DNA of 64,000 nucleotides, from NCBI GenBank assembly GCA_030684395.1, contig JAUXTT010000026.1, forward strand, positions 62,001 to 126,000, in the 5' to 3' direction. Below, piece after piece: positions 47,396-57,381 of the stretch. Position 1 is the first letter of the stretch, and every line of letters starts with the position of its first letter. Under the pieces are notes generated by a model that searched no databases, was not told the DNA's origin, and was given only the letters and a program-made list of their open reading frames with translations. This DNA comes from Bacteroidota bacterium (lineage in GTDB: Bacteria > Bacteroidota > Bacteroidia > B-17B0 > Aurantibacillaceae). The position numbers were made by a program, and so were the translations under genes.

Positions 47396-48031
47396 ATGTC
47401 AATAAAAATCTCCATAATAGAAGATCAAAAAGAAATCCGGGAAATGCTTTCAATACTTGTAAAAGGCAGTGAAGGTTTTTTGTTTTTGGATGCGTTTGAA
47501 AATGCTGAAGATGCTATTGCAACTATTCCCAACCGTAAGCCCGATGTTGTATTGGTAGATATTCACTTACCTCAACAAAGTGGCATTGATTGCGTTTTGA
47601 AACTAAAACAAAATTGTCCCGAAATACAATTTATCATGTGCACTTCCCTGGAAGATTCGGAAACCATTTTTGCGGCACTAAAAGCAGGTGCTAATGGTTA
47701 TATTACCAAATCTACATCGCCCGCAAAGTTATTAGAGGCCATAATAGATGTATATAATGGCGGCTCACCCATGAGTGCACAAATCGCCCGTAAAGTAGTT
47801 GGTGCTTTTCAACAAACCCACTCCACAAATAAAGCAATACTGGAAACTCTTTCAAAGCGCGAGCAAGAAATATTAACACTCCTTTCCAAAGGTTTTAGGT
47901 ATAAAGAAATTGCCGACAAACTTTTTCTCAGTATCGAAACCGTGAGAACACACGTGAGAAATATTTATGAAAAGCTTCAGGTAAATTCGAGAACCGACGC
48001 TATTAACAAAGCGTTTAGGGAACAACCCTAA
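47396..48031 (+). CDS. Response regulator, REC + LuxR/NarL HTH
   Basis: DVVLVDIHLPQQSGIDCV receiver; LSKREQEILTLLSKGFRYKEIADKLFLSIETVRTHVRNIYEKLQVNSRTDAI. Confidence 0.95.
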   Translation: MSIKISIIEDQKEIREMLSILVKGSEGFLFLDAFENAEDAIATIPNRKPDVVLVDIHLPQQSGIDCVLKLKQNCPEIQFIMCTSLEDSETIFAALKAGANGYITKSTSPAKLLEAIIDVYNGGSPMSAQIARKVVGAFQQTHSTNKAILETLSKREQEILTLLSKGFRYKEIADKLFLSIETVRTHVRNIYEKLQVNSRTDAINKAFREQP

Positions 48032-48048
48032 TTACTACTAAATAGTGA

Positions 48049-48079
48049 TTGATATTGGTTTTCATGTAGAATAATTTTG
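48049..48079 (+). promoter_or_regulatory. Bacteroidota promoter: TTG-N20-TAATTTTG
   Basis: TTG 48049-48051, 20-nt spacer, TAATTTTG 48072-48079. Confidence 0.6.
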
Positions 48080-48106
48080 CGTCATTATTCATCTAAATCA
48101 ACTATT

Positions 48107-48610
48107 ATGATCACATCTATTAAGTTTTTTAAACTTGCTTCATTAGCAGTAATCGCAACTCTTACAATGAGTAGTTGCGCAACAATGTTTTCAGGAAAAA
48201 CAACCCCCGTTGTTTTAGTAAATTGCCCAAAAGACCTTATTGTAAAAGAAAATGGATCCACTTTAAGCATTGAAAGAGTTAAAGCTCACGTAAAAGGGAA
48301 TTTGGATGAATCAACAACTACATATTATGCCGCAGGTGTTGAATTAGACAAAAAAGTGAAACGCCATACCCTTGAATTAACAAGCGAAGGGAAAACAAAT
48401 ACGGTTGAAATAAAACTGGGAGCGGGAGGAAAATGGGTAATTGTTAATCTGTTTGGCGGGGGCGTAATTGGTTGGGGCGTAGATGCCGCAACTAAAAAAT
48501 GGAGAGTTGCCAAAAACAAGTACATCGACGTTCCTGCCGTAATTGGTGGAACCAAGCCCCAGGGTCAGGGTAAGTTAAAGCGAATCATTAAAAAGCAAGC
48601 TAAAGGCTAA
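48107..48610 (+). CDS. Small lipoprotein of unknown function
   Basis: Signal/lipobox MSSCATMFSGKTTPV; track start at TTG 48077 lies on the -7 box, so ATG 48107 is preferred. Confidence 0.7.
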   Translation: MITSIKFFKLASLAVIATLTMSSCATMFSGKTTPVVLVNCPKDLIVKENGSTLSIERVKAHVKGNLDESTTTYYAAGVELDKKVKRHTLELTSEGKTNTVEIKLGAGGKWVIVNLFGGGVIGWGVDAATKKWRVAKNKYIDVPAVIGGTKPQGQGKLKRIIKKQAKG

Positions 48611-48622
48611 TATTTTCTTCTA

Positions 48623-48650
48623 AAAGTCACTCTTCGGAGTGGCTTTCTTA
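48623..48650 (+). terminator. Rho-independent terminator after 48107 gene
   Basis: AAAGTCACTC-TTCG-GAGTGGCTTT followed by a T-rich run. Confidence 0.75.
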
Positions 48651-48711
48651 TCTATTACAAGAGTTATTAATGGCGTTGCATTTTAACAATAAGTGGTAAT
48701 CATCTTTTTTA

Positions 48712-48892
48712 TATATTTGTTTTACGAGCGGGACAAAAAACCATCAAAAACAAATCCCTGAAGTACCATAAAAAATGTGTTCAAACTCAACCATTAATAA
48801 AATTAATGTGTTCAGAGCCGAATTTCAAGCTCTGGAGATAATACAAAACAAAAAGATAACCCCTTAACCCCTCACCTGTTAAGGGGTTTTTT
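48712..48892 (+). ncRNA. Candidate orphan small RNA (about 165 nt)
   Basis: TATATTTG -7 box at 48712-48719, no ORF in the track, ends in a strong terminator at 48858-48892. Confidence 0.4.
48858..48892 (+). terminator. Strong Rho-independent terminator
   Basis: AACCCCTTAAC-CCCTCACCT-GTTAAGGGGTTTTTT. Confidence 0.88.
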
Positions 48893-48950
48893 ATGTGTTT
48901 ATCACACAAGAGAAAATTACTATTTTTAATCCTTTAATCAGAATTTCGCT

Positions 48951-50195
48951 ATGAGTAAAAATCTGTTGCTATTTGGCATTTTCCTTTGTTGTTTTTTTAT
49001 TGCGCCTGCACAGTACATGTGGCAAATAAATAAAGACAGCGTTATCACCTGGTATTATCAGGATGGCGATGAATTTAACGATACGAAATTAGACATGGAC
49101 AAATGGGACAACGGCTTTCCCTGGGGACGAACCGTTATGTCGCAGGATCTTTATTTTACAAGCGGTGAAGATTTAGAAGAAAGCAATGGAACATTAAAAT
49201 TTGCTCTTAACAAACGTGATTACAAGGTGAAACTTACACGCTGGGATGTTGATTCAGCTTATTTAAAAAAGAGTAAAATTGTTTTAGATAACGATACTTT
49301 TCCTTTCAAATATACAGCCGGTCTTATTTGGTCGAAGCAAAAATACAAATACGGTTACTTTGAAATGCGATTTAAATGTCCGAAAAATGGAAAAGGTATG
49401 TGGCCGGCCTTTTGGATGTTCGGCGGAAACAAAAATGATGAGATAGATTTTTTTGAAATAAAATGTGAAAAAAATAATTACGTGCATGTAGATGTTCATT
49501 GCCCTGACGGTTGTCGTAACTATATTGAAGGACCGGGTTTTCATAAGGCATGGGGAGGATGGATAAAAACCAAAGACTATTTTGATAATGGCTACAATAC
49601 CATTGCTGGTGAATGGCAAAATGGTTATGTAAAATGGTACCTGAACGGAAAAGGTATTGCTTATTTTAAAGGAAGCTTCGAAACTGCCATGAGTGTAATA
49701 GCTAATATGTCCGTAGCAAAAGACGGAGGGCCATTCGATCCGGGTCCTGATGAATCAACCGTTTATCCCGGTATAATGGATGTGGACTATATCAGAATAT
49801 GGACAAAAGATAATCAGTTACAAAAACGTGTTCCTGTTACTTTTGAAGAAAAACCTTCTGCAAAAAGTGCTTCTTCCGAATTGAAAGGAAATAAATCATC
49901 CATGAAAAAAAAGAAGCGTTTGTTGTATGGCAAGAAAACCAAGTATAAAAACGAAGGGGTTTTCGTATCACTATTGCGCAACACCAAAACAAGCTACCTG
50001 CTTACCATGCAGGGGAATGAAACAACGCCGGTTTCTATAGAAATAAAAGACACAACGGGGAAAATTATTTTTAGTGAAAGTAAATACACAGAAGAGTTTT
50101 TACAAATAAACATGGCCGACTTAGCTGCCGGTAATTATACATTTGTGGTAAAGTACAACGATAAGATCATTCAACAGGAAATTAATTATAAATAA
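48951..50195 (+). CDS. Glycoside hydrolase family 16 protein with T9SS-like C-terminal domain
   Basis: GMWPAFWMFGGNKNDEIDFFEIKC (GH16 ExDxxE motif); C-terminal LLTMQGNETTPVSIEIKDTTGKIIFSES...AAGNYTFVVKYNDKIIQQEINYK. Confidence 0.88.
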   Translation: MSKNLLLFGIFLCCFFIAPAQYMWQINKDSVITWYYQDGDEFNDTKLDMDKWDNGFPWGRTVMSQDLYFTSGEDLEESNGTLKFALNKRDYKVKLTRWDVDSAYLKKSKIVLDNDTFPFKYTAGLIWSKQKYKYGYFEMRFKCPKNGKGMWPAFWMFGGNKNDEIDFFEIKCEKNNYVHVDVHCPDGCRNYIEGPGFHKAWGGWIKTKDYFDNGYNTIAGEWQNGYVKWYLNGKGIAYFKGSFETAMSVIANMSVAKDGGPFDPGPDESTVYPGIMDVDYIRIWTKDNQLQKRVPVTFEEKPSAKSASSELKGNKSSMKKKKRLLYGKKTKYKNEGVFVSLLRNTKTSYLLTMQGNETTPVSIEIKDTTGKIIFSESKYTEEFLQINMADLAAGNYTFVVKYNDKIIQQEINYK

Positions 50196-50219
50196 GGTGT
50201 TGCGTTTTATATTAAAAAC

Positions 50220-51710
50220 TTAAGGAGAAAGCTCAAATACCTTGATACTTCCTCTTTCTATAACAAGTCCTTTCAGGTGACTCTGCACAAAAGGCTTGGC
50301 TTCCAGTTCCCTTGAGTCGGAGACCAAATATTTTGCGCCCATATTACAATAGGCAACAAATACTTCTTCTTTTATAGTATTATCAGTAAAGCTCCAACAT
50401 TTTCTATGAAGATAGTATGGCCAAATATGAGTTGACCGATCGTTCCCTGCTATGCAAAAAGCGTCATCAGGAATACTGTTGCGAAATTCAGTTTTAAAAC
50501 TATAGAGGTCTTTATTAAATCCCGGGCTCTTCGTGTTCCACCGATCATTAATTCTAAGAAAAGCGGTTATCGGCAAAATAATCAGGCAGAAACCGGCAAA
50601 CCCTTTAACAAAACCCGATTGCTTCTTCATTAATACATTGAACCCAAAGCCTACAAGAATAAAAAGCAAAGGCAAAAAAGGGAACAAATAGTAATCATGA
50701 ACAGTTCCTATCATATTCATCTCAAAAATAAAATAGGCAATAACAGCCATGCCCAATGAGGCCAGATACATTCCCCTTTCAGTCTTATATAATTTAAAGC
50801 GAAACACAACTATCAATCCCGTTATAAAAAAGATCAGGCTTCCATAATTGAGAAGTAATTCGGGCAATGTAGAAACCAGATTGGCCTGCAAAATATTCAA
50901 CATTTCCATAATGCCGGTATTTTCTGTTCCCATAAAACCAGTCAGAATCCCATTTCCTTTCCATCCTGAAATCACCCATAGATACCAGCATCCCGCGGGA
51001 AAAAGAAAGATAAACATGCACACACTTTTTTTAATAACAGCTACCGGTTGTTTTTTTAAATGACGAATAAAATAAATCAGCCAGGGAACCGCATAAATTA
51101 CAAAAGGTAATTTACTTAAAACAGCCAGGGATAGAAATAAAAAAGAGAGCAGCATTTTAGCTATAGTTTCCTTGTTGATATAACTGAAGAAATAATACAA
51201 AGACCATATTCCCGTGCATAAAGCCAGATTATCAGGTAATGGATTAACTATATAATAATAAAACACCGGGGAGAAACAAAATGCCCAGGCACCGGCTAGA
51301 TTAATAATAGAGTTGTTGAACAAGCTTTTGAGTAATTTATACATTCCAACTACACTAAAAATTCCGATCAAAAAAGTTAAAACCCTACTGATGATAATGT
51401 GATTACCAAACAATTTATAAAAACAAGCAAAGATCCATTGCATCAATGGAAATTCATAACGCAACAAAAAATCCGGGTGATGAAGACTATATGACTTTGT
51501 ATTTAAAATATTAAAGTCGTTGAATGCAAAATTCTCAATGTTGATCTGGGTTTGGCTTTGCCTCCAAACATGCACCCCCACAAGGTCCCTGTTAAACACA
51601 TGCAGATGCATAAGTGCGCTTAATATGATTACGCACACGAAAAACAGCATAGGGTTTTTTCTGAAGCTATTTGTTACTGCAAGATAAAATCGCTGCATAT
51701 ATAAATTCAT
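50220..51710 (-). CDS. Glycosyltransferase family 39-like membrane protein
   Basis: Multi-TM; FNRDLVGVHVWRQSQTQINIENF; SRVLTFLIGIFSVVGMYKLLKSLFN. Confidence 0.75.
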   Translation of the reverse strand: MNLYMQRFYLAVTNSFRKNPMLFFVCVIILSALMHLHVFNRDLVGVHVWRQSQTQINIENFAFNDFNILNTKSYSLHHPDFLLRYEFPLMQWIFACFYKLFGNHIIISRVLTFLIGIFSVVGMYKLLKSLFNNSIINLAGAWAFCFSPVFYYYIVNPLPDNLALCTGIWSLYYFFSYINKETIAKMLLSFLFLSLAVLSKLPFVIYAVPWLIYFIRHLKKQPVAVIKKSVCMFIFLFPAGCWYLWVISGWKGNGILTGFMGTENTGIMEMLNILQANLVSTLPELLLNYGSLIFFITGLIVVFRFKLYKTERGMYLASLGMAVIAYFIFEMNMIGTVHDYYLFPFLPLLFILVGFGFNVLMKKQSGFVKGFAGFCLIILPITAFLRINDRWNTKSPGFNKDLYSFKTEFRNSIPDDAFCIAGNDRSTHIWPYYLHRKCWSFTDNTIKEEVFVAYCNMGAKYLVSDSRELEAKPFVQSHLKGLVIERGSIKVFELSP

Positions 51711-51792
51711 TCAAAGATTGTATTTCTCCTGCCCGGTGGTTTGATTTTAAAAAATAAAAGTACGGAAAATAATTTTCGTTTAAGTGCAGAAT

Positions 51793-52608
51793 CTAAAACA
51801 AGCTTATTTGAGTTGCTTTCTTTGAAACATTGATGGTGAGGTCCGGACGGATCTCATAAACATCACTTTCTTTATAACGCGAAGCAACAATCACTTCTGT
51901 TTGTCCTGCATGTTTCGAAAAAAGTTCGCGTGCCAGAATTGGGCAATTATTGTCTTTTGATAAATGCGATAAAAACACATGGCTCATAAGATCAGATTTA
52001 TGCTTTTTAAACAATTCCAGCGATTGAGCGTTCGATAAGTGCCCGTGATCCGCACTGATTCGTCTTTTCAAATAAAAAGGGTATGCTCCCTTCTGCAACA
52101 TTTCCTCATCGTAATTAGCTTCCAAAAAAGCTGCGTGGCAACGGGAAAAATAATCGCGCACATGTTCGCACACTGAACCAATATCAGTTAGCACCCCAAT
52201 CGTGGTTTCATTTCCTTCTACAATAAAACTGTATGGATCTGCAGCATCGTGACGCTTAGGGAAAGGTGTTACAGAAAGCTTACCTATTTCAATTGGCTGA
52301 TGAGCTCCGAATCTATATGTCAACGCCCGCTCCAACTGCAGTTTGCTATTGGAATAAGTTCTATCGTTTATATAAACAGGAATATTGTATTTTTTGGATG
52401 TTACTCTTACTCCACTGATGTGATCGCTATGTTCGTGTGAAATAAAAATGGCTTTTACCTTTTCCAGATTCAACCCCACGCGTTCCATTCGTTTTTCGAG
52501 TTCGCGGCAAGAAATACCAACATCAACCAATACTGCTTCGTCGCTATTGCCCACGTAATAACAATTTCCATTGCTGCCTGAGTTTAGGGATGCTGTGAAG
52601 AGTGACAT
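51793..52608 (-). CDS. MBL-fold metallohydrolase (YycJ-like)
   Basis: MSLFTASLNSGSNGNCYYVG, AIFISHEHSDHISGVRV, HVFLSHLSKDNNCP. Confidence 0.9.
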   Translation of the reverse strand: MSLFTASLNSGSNGNCYYVGNSDEAVLVDVGISCRELEKRMERVGLNLEKVKAIFISHEHSDHISGVRVTSKKYNIPVYINDRTYSNSKLQLERALTYRFGAHQPIEIGKLSVTPFPKRHDAADPYSFIVEGNETTIGVLTDIGSVCEHVRDYFSRCHAAFLEANYDEEMLQKGAYPFYLKRRISADHGHLSNAQSLELFKKHKSDLMSHVFLSHLSKDNNCPILARELFSKHAGQTEVIVASRYKESDVYEIRPDLTINVSKKATQISLF

Positions 52609-52635
52609 TACAGCGTAAATTTACACTAAAATCCC

Positions 52636-54666
52636 TTAATCTTTAGCATAAAGAAAATCAACCAGTTCCTGTGAGATTTCTATATCAGTTTGTTTTTTCA
52701 CAGAGAGGCTCCTGATACCTGTTTTGAAGTAGGGCCTCGTTACATTAAAATTAAAATAATAGGCGGTGTAATCATTCCTCATTTCCTTTAGATCCAGGGC
52801 TTCCTCATAATCATAAGATACATTTGCAAAGCACATGGCTCCATAATCATTGGTTTTAAACCATGTATAAAACTCGGGCGCATAAATAAAAATGTTCTTT
52901 GTATATTTATGTGTCAATCCAATTTCATCAATGCTCTCTTTAGATGAAACTCTTTTTTTACGAAAGAGTTGCTTTTCTTCATTATTATATAAAGAAATCA
53001 TTTGCTTCTCTAATTTTTGATAATGATATAGGTCGCGGGGCTTTATTCCTAAAAATTCGTTTACAAACACCAGCTTTACCTTTGAAGTATCATCTGCGAG
53101 TATTGGGGCCACTTCTTTGTTAAGTTTTCTTTTTGCTTTTATCTGATAATAATTTGATCCGTACCAAAAATTGTCTTCTGCGTTTATCCCCGAATTATCA
53201 TATATAAAAAGCATCTTGTTTCCTGTTAATGTTGGCTTTTTGCTTTGCAATATTGCAGTAGCAAATTCAGTGTTCATTCCCCCATTCCCTTTTATATATT
53301 CATCCGTGTAGAAGATAAAATTGTCTTCGTCTTTTTTCGCATAATAGTATAAGCCCAGAGAAAAGTTTGCTTCATTAAACCCAAGAGTTTTTGCTTTATC
53401 GCAAAAATAGACCATTGCTTCGTCGTAAGTATTAAATGGCTTTGCAGGGTCCGCAAGCAGTGGGTGATTACTCAATTCATTTTCCTGTAGGGAATCAAGA
53501 AAAAGCAGTTCCGGTTTTTTTAGAATACTAGAATTATACTCTACAAATTCTTTATCAGAATACTCATCTGCTAAAAAACCCTTTTTCCCAAGTTCAGGAT
53601 CAACGTACTCCAGGCGTCTTATACATTCGATAATATAGTAAAGGTTTTTCAGGTTCTTTCCATTGTATAAATAATCAACGAACGACCTTCTCAGGCATTC
53701 TTTATAATCCGCGTTTTCGAACAGAATTCTTTTACATTCTTCTTGTGCAAATTTCCTGATCTTGTGAAACAATACAGAATCAACAATATAATTACGTCCG
53801 GGTTTGTATACTTTTGCTGCATAGTACTGCGCCATCTTAACTCTGTTTTCATTCAGGGGATGCGAAGAATACGTTTTCAGATAGTCTTTTACTTTTCTCA
53901 TACTTCCTTCGCCAAATGCAGAAAGGGAAGTATGTATGCTTCTTTTCATATCGTAATCATAAATATTGAATTCTCCTTTCACCGCATTCAGATTATAACC
54001 TGCAATTGCCATCTTTACATAAGAAAAAGTATCCGCGGTTATTTCATAATTTCTGGAGAAAAAATTCCTAACTGAGGTTCTATCGAACCAGGTTTGCGGA
54101 TTATTGTTTTTATACTGTGTAAAATCAACGTACTTATTGTAACCGTGATCATATACGGCATGCCCGGTTTCATGCCCGATTATGCAAGCCAGTGCCGCTT
54201 CATCTCTCATAGACGCAAGCAGCCCTATATTAATAAACAAAAACCCGTTATCATTGGCCCGTGCGTTTATAGAAGGGTCTCTTGCCACAAAAAGTTGCAT
54301 GTGGTACTTTTCCCGATACTGAACAGGAATTAATGTGTCGTATATTTTTTTCAAATAATCTTCCGCCTGAATCCAATCCAAATACGCTTCGTTCTGATCA
54401 AAAGACTGTTGCAAACCATAAATAGTACTCATTCGGAAAGCGGCTGATTCCTTTTCATTAAGTCCATGCAACGGTTTTTTGTTAAGTTTTTCAAAAGCTT
54501 CTTCAGCATGAAAATTATAAAACTGGGGAAATTTTTCGGGAAACTGGTATGCGCTTTTTTGAGCAAATGATGTTTTAAAAAAACTTAACAACAGAAATAG
54601 AGTTATAAAACACTTATCTGCCACAATCCTGTTTAACGTCTTTTGACGCTCCAATATAAATAACAT
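52636..54666 (-). CDS. M48 family metalloprotease
   Basis: ALACIIGHETGHAVYDHGYNKY (HExxH), later NYEITADTFSYVKMAIAGY and SSHPLNENRV. Confidence 0.88.
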   Translation of the reverse strand: MLFILERQKTLNRIVADKCFITLFLLLSFFKTSFAQKSAYQFPEKFPQFYNFHAEEAFEKLNKKPLHGLNEKESAAFRMSTIYGLQQSFDQNEAYLDWIQAEDYLKKIYDTLIPVQYREKYHMQLFVARDPSINARANDNGFLFINIGLLASMRDEAALACIIGHETGHAVYDHGYNKYVDFTQYKNNNPQTWFDRTSVRNFFSRNYEITADTFSYVKMAIAGYNLNAVKGEFNIYDYDMKRSIHTSLSAFGEGSMRKVKDYLKTYSSHPLNENRVKMAQYYAAKVYKPGRNYIVDSVLFHKIRKFAQEECKRILFENADYKECLRRSFVDYLYNGKNLKNLYYIIECIRRLEYVDPELGKKGFLADEYSDKEFVEYNSSILKKPELLFLDSLQENELSNHPLLADPAKPFNTYDEAMVYFCDKAKTLGFNEANFSLGLYYYAKKDEDNFIFYTDEYIKGNGGMNTEFATAILQSKKPTLTGNKMLFIYDNSGINAEDNFWYGSNYYQIKAKRKLNKEVAPILADDTSKVKLVFVNEFLGIKPRDLYHYQKLEKQMISLYNNEEKQLFRKKRVSSKESIDEIGLTHKYTKNIFIYAPEFYTWFKTNDYGAMCFANVSYDYEEALDLKEMRNDYTAYYFNFNVTRPYFKTGIRSLSVKKQTDIEISQELVDFLYAKD

Positions 54667-54814
54667 ATGAGAATTTGGTTTTAAGGCGGTTCTGCTCTAC
54701 CAAGAACATAGCAAATTTACACTATTGTTTCAAAAAAGCAGAGCAATTTATTACACTGTCCCAAAATTACTGCTACTCTCTATCTTAAAACAATCTGCTA
54801 AAAACCAACAGGTC

Positions 54815-55588
54815 TTATCCTTTATACTTCATCTTACCCCTAACTAAATCTACAAAGCCGTGAAATACCAACTTAAAAGGATTATAGCTTACAAAACCAT
54901 CTGTTGTTCCATAAATGGGTTTTTCAGTCTCGGGTTCATAGGTCTTAAAAATTCTATCCCATATCATTAAAACACCTCCAAAATTTTTGTCGAGATATAT
55001 TTTATTGGAGCCGTGATGCACACGATGTGCTGATGGTGTGTCAATTATTCCTTCCAGTTTGCCTAACTTATTTATTACTTCGGTATGCAATAAAAACTGG
55101 TACAAAAGATTAAAGGCATAGCTTAAAACAATTACTTGCGGGTCTATTCCTAAAATAGCCAAAGGCATAAAGAAGAAAGGTCCGATAATAGCGCTGAACC
55201 AATTTAAACGATAAGATGTGGTTAAGTTCATGTGTTGCCCGGAATGGTGAATTACATGAAATGCCCAAAGTGGTTTCCAAACATGTGAAGCCCTGTGAAA
55301 CCAGTAATAAATAAAATCAACCAACACAAATGCTAATACATAAACCCAGGGCTTATCAGGGAAATCGATAGTGGCAAACTTGTGAGCAAACCCCATTACG
55401 CTTACCTGATAGCCCGCAAAAAGAAATTTGGTCAACACAAACCCGGCTATGATACTCAAATTAGCTAGCGATTCTTTAAGCGAATAAACCTTTTTGTTTT
55501 CTACAATACTCCAGGTGATTTCTGCAGCTATAAGAATAACTATTATGGTTAATGCCCAGGGTTTATATTGACCAAACACAAATTCCAT
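54815..55588 (-). CDS. Sterol desaturase / fatty acid hydroxylase family protein
   Basis: HRASHV, HVIHHS, HRVHHGSN histidine motifs. Confidence 0.9.
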   Translation of the reverse strand: MEFVFGQYKPWALTIIVILIAAEITWSIVENKKVYSLKESLANLSIIAGFVLTKFLFAGYQVSVMGFAHKFATIDFPDKPWVYVLAFVLVDFIYYWFHRASHVWKPLWAFHVIHHSGQHMNLTTSYRLNWFSAIIGPFFFMPLAILGIDPQVIVLSYAFNLLYQFLLHTEVINKLGKLEGIIDTPSAHRVHHGSNKIYLDKNFGGVLMIWDRIFKTYEPETEKPIYGTTDGFVSYNPFKLVFHGFVDLVRGKMKYKG

Positions 55589-55590
55589 GT

Positions 55591-57198
55591 TTATTTAGTT
55601 ATGATAATTTTTTTGCTAACTACAACTGAATCGTCCCTTATATATAAATAATATACACCGGATGATAAAGCGGATGTATCCAAACGCAGCTTTCCATTTA
55701 CACAATTATTTTCCCGGATTACTTTTTTTCCCAATGCATTAAAAATGGTTACACTGAATTCGTTATTTTTTGATTGATAATAAACTGTTAATTCATCAGT
55801 TGCAGGAACAGGATAAATCTCCAGTTGATTTTCGGATGATATTGTTTTGATTGATACTGAGAGAGGGTTTACAATTAATGTTACATCCAATGTATCCGTT
55901 GAAATGCTGTTTCCGGCAATCATCCGCACCATATAAGTTCCTGCAACAGCATAAGCGTGCGTAGGATTATCCTGAGAAGAAATATTTGAGGAACCGCTTC
56001 CGGGATCCCCGAAGTTCCATGCGCTTACCGTGTAATGGGTACTTGTGTTGGTAAAACTAACGGTATCTCCTTCGTAAATTGTAACAGGTGAATAGGTGAA
56101 ACCTGCAGTAGGAGGAATTGTATCTCGTACGTTTATAGGAAGTACTATAGTGTCGGACAGTGGGCCGTTGTGTGCAATCAGCTTAACGTTATATATTCCC
56201 GGATTTACAAACTGGTGTTCGGGATTATTGGAGGCAGATGTGTTATTTACACCGCTGGAAGGGTCACCAAACTCCCATGCATAGGTGGTTGCATCGGTAC
56301 TTAGATTCTGGAATAATACCGTGTCTCCCATAAAAGGGCTTACCGGATAATAAACAAAAAGCGCTGCCGGTTGAAAGTATTGTTTATTGTCAATGTATTC
56401 CACCTGATTGGTTACATAATTATTGCCAACTTTTATTTGAGTAACAGTAAGAACAGGGTAACCTTTTGAGGGGTCCAGCCATTTTAACTCGCGTGTATAA
56501 ATAGTATCCTGAACAGGCTGCAACGTATCAACAGCTATCGAGTCGATTTGGGTACTATATGATTCAAGTTTTAATACATTCGCAAAACTACCGTAAGGAG
56601 TTGTAACACTTCCCCAACCGGTTATTTTGTTTACTCTTTTAATAGATGATTCTCTGTAATATAGTGTTGAAATACTTGTTGTAAATGAAGCCTGACTCGA
56701 ATCTATATTACCATAGTTAAGTGGAAACTTATATATTACATCTGCACTGGTGTATACGTTTTTTACGTTGAATGCCGTTGACCCTACACTTATTTTATAC
56801 GAAGAAGCGCGCTGTTCCAAAGCAAGCGAGTTTTTGAGGTAATAATCATTGGGATCACTGTACTGCAAATTCCCTATCATGATCGTCCTCCCATCTGTTG
56901 ACGATGTATTTACATTAGAGGCGTTATATAAATATGGCCACTGCGCAAAAGAGAATCCGGTTTGGTTTGGTGCCCGCCACTCTAGTACCCGCTGACCATT
57001 GCCAATAAGCATCGAATAATCCCAAAACACATTTGCACCTGTTGTATCAAAATTTTGAGCACCTAACTGGGAGCTTGTAAGATAAAGCGTATCCCCGTTT
57101 GCTGAAAGATCAGTTGAGTTGTAAGTACTTTGAGCTTTTGAAAGTTGAACTGACAATATTATTGTTAGTCCGCTAAGAATTTGTATGTGTTTTCTCAT
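55591..57198 (-). CDS. PKD domain-containing T9SS protein
   Basis: Two PKD units (YAWEFGDPSSGVNNTSASNNPEHQFVNPGIYNVKLIA; SAWNFGDPGSGSSNISSQDNPTHAYAVAGTYMVRMIA); LEIYPVPATDELTVYY C-terminal domain. Confidence 0.9.
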   Translation of the reverse strand: MRKHIQILSGLTIILSVQLSKAQSTYNSTDLSANGDTLYLTSSQLGAQNFDTTGANVFWDYSMLIGNGQRVLEWRAPNQTGFSFAQWPYLYNASNVNTSSTDGRTIMIGNLQYSDPNDYYLKNSLALEQRASSYKISVGSTAFNVKNVYTSADVIYKFPLNYGNIDSSQASFTTSISTLYYRESSIKRVNKITGWGSVTTPYGSFANVLKLESYSTQIDSIAVDTLQPVQDTIYTRELKWLDPSKGYPVLTVTQIKVGNNYVTNQVEYIDNKQYFQPAALFVYYPVSPFMGDTVLFQNLSTDATTYAWEFGDPSSGVNNTSASNNPEHQFVNPGIYNVKLIAHNGPLSDTIVLPINVRDTIPPTAGFTYSPVTIYEGDTVSFTNTSTHYTVSAWNFGDPGSGSSNISSQDNPTHAYAVAGTYMVRMIAGNSISTDTLDVTLIVNPLSVSIKTISSENQLEIYPVPATDELTVYYQSKNNEFSVTIFNALGKKVIRENNCVNGKLRLDTSALSSGVYYLYIRDDSVVVSKKIIITK

Positions 57199-57381
57199 AT
57201 CCTTGATTTTATTTCTTTGATCAAATTTGCTTACTATTCTTGTTATTAAAAAAATTATTCAACGGAACGCTACCTTTATTCAACGAATGGGGCTATTCGT
57301 TTTAAATGCATTTTGTTGAAGAAAGCTCACGTTTCATTGAAATTTAAGCAGTAAAGGTTTTGTTTTTTCTATCTTAGTTGC

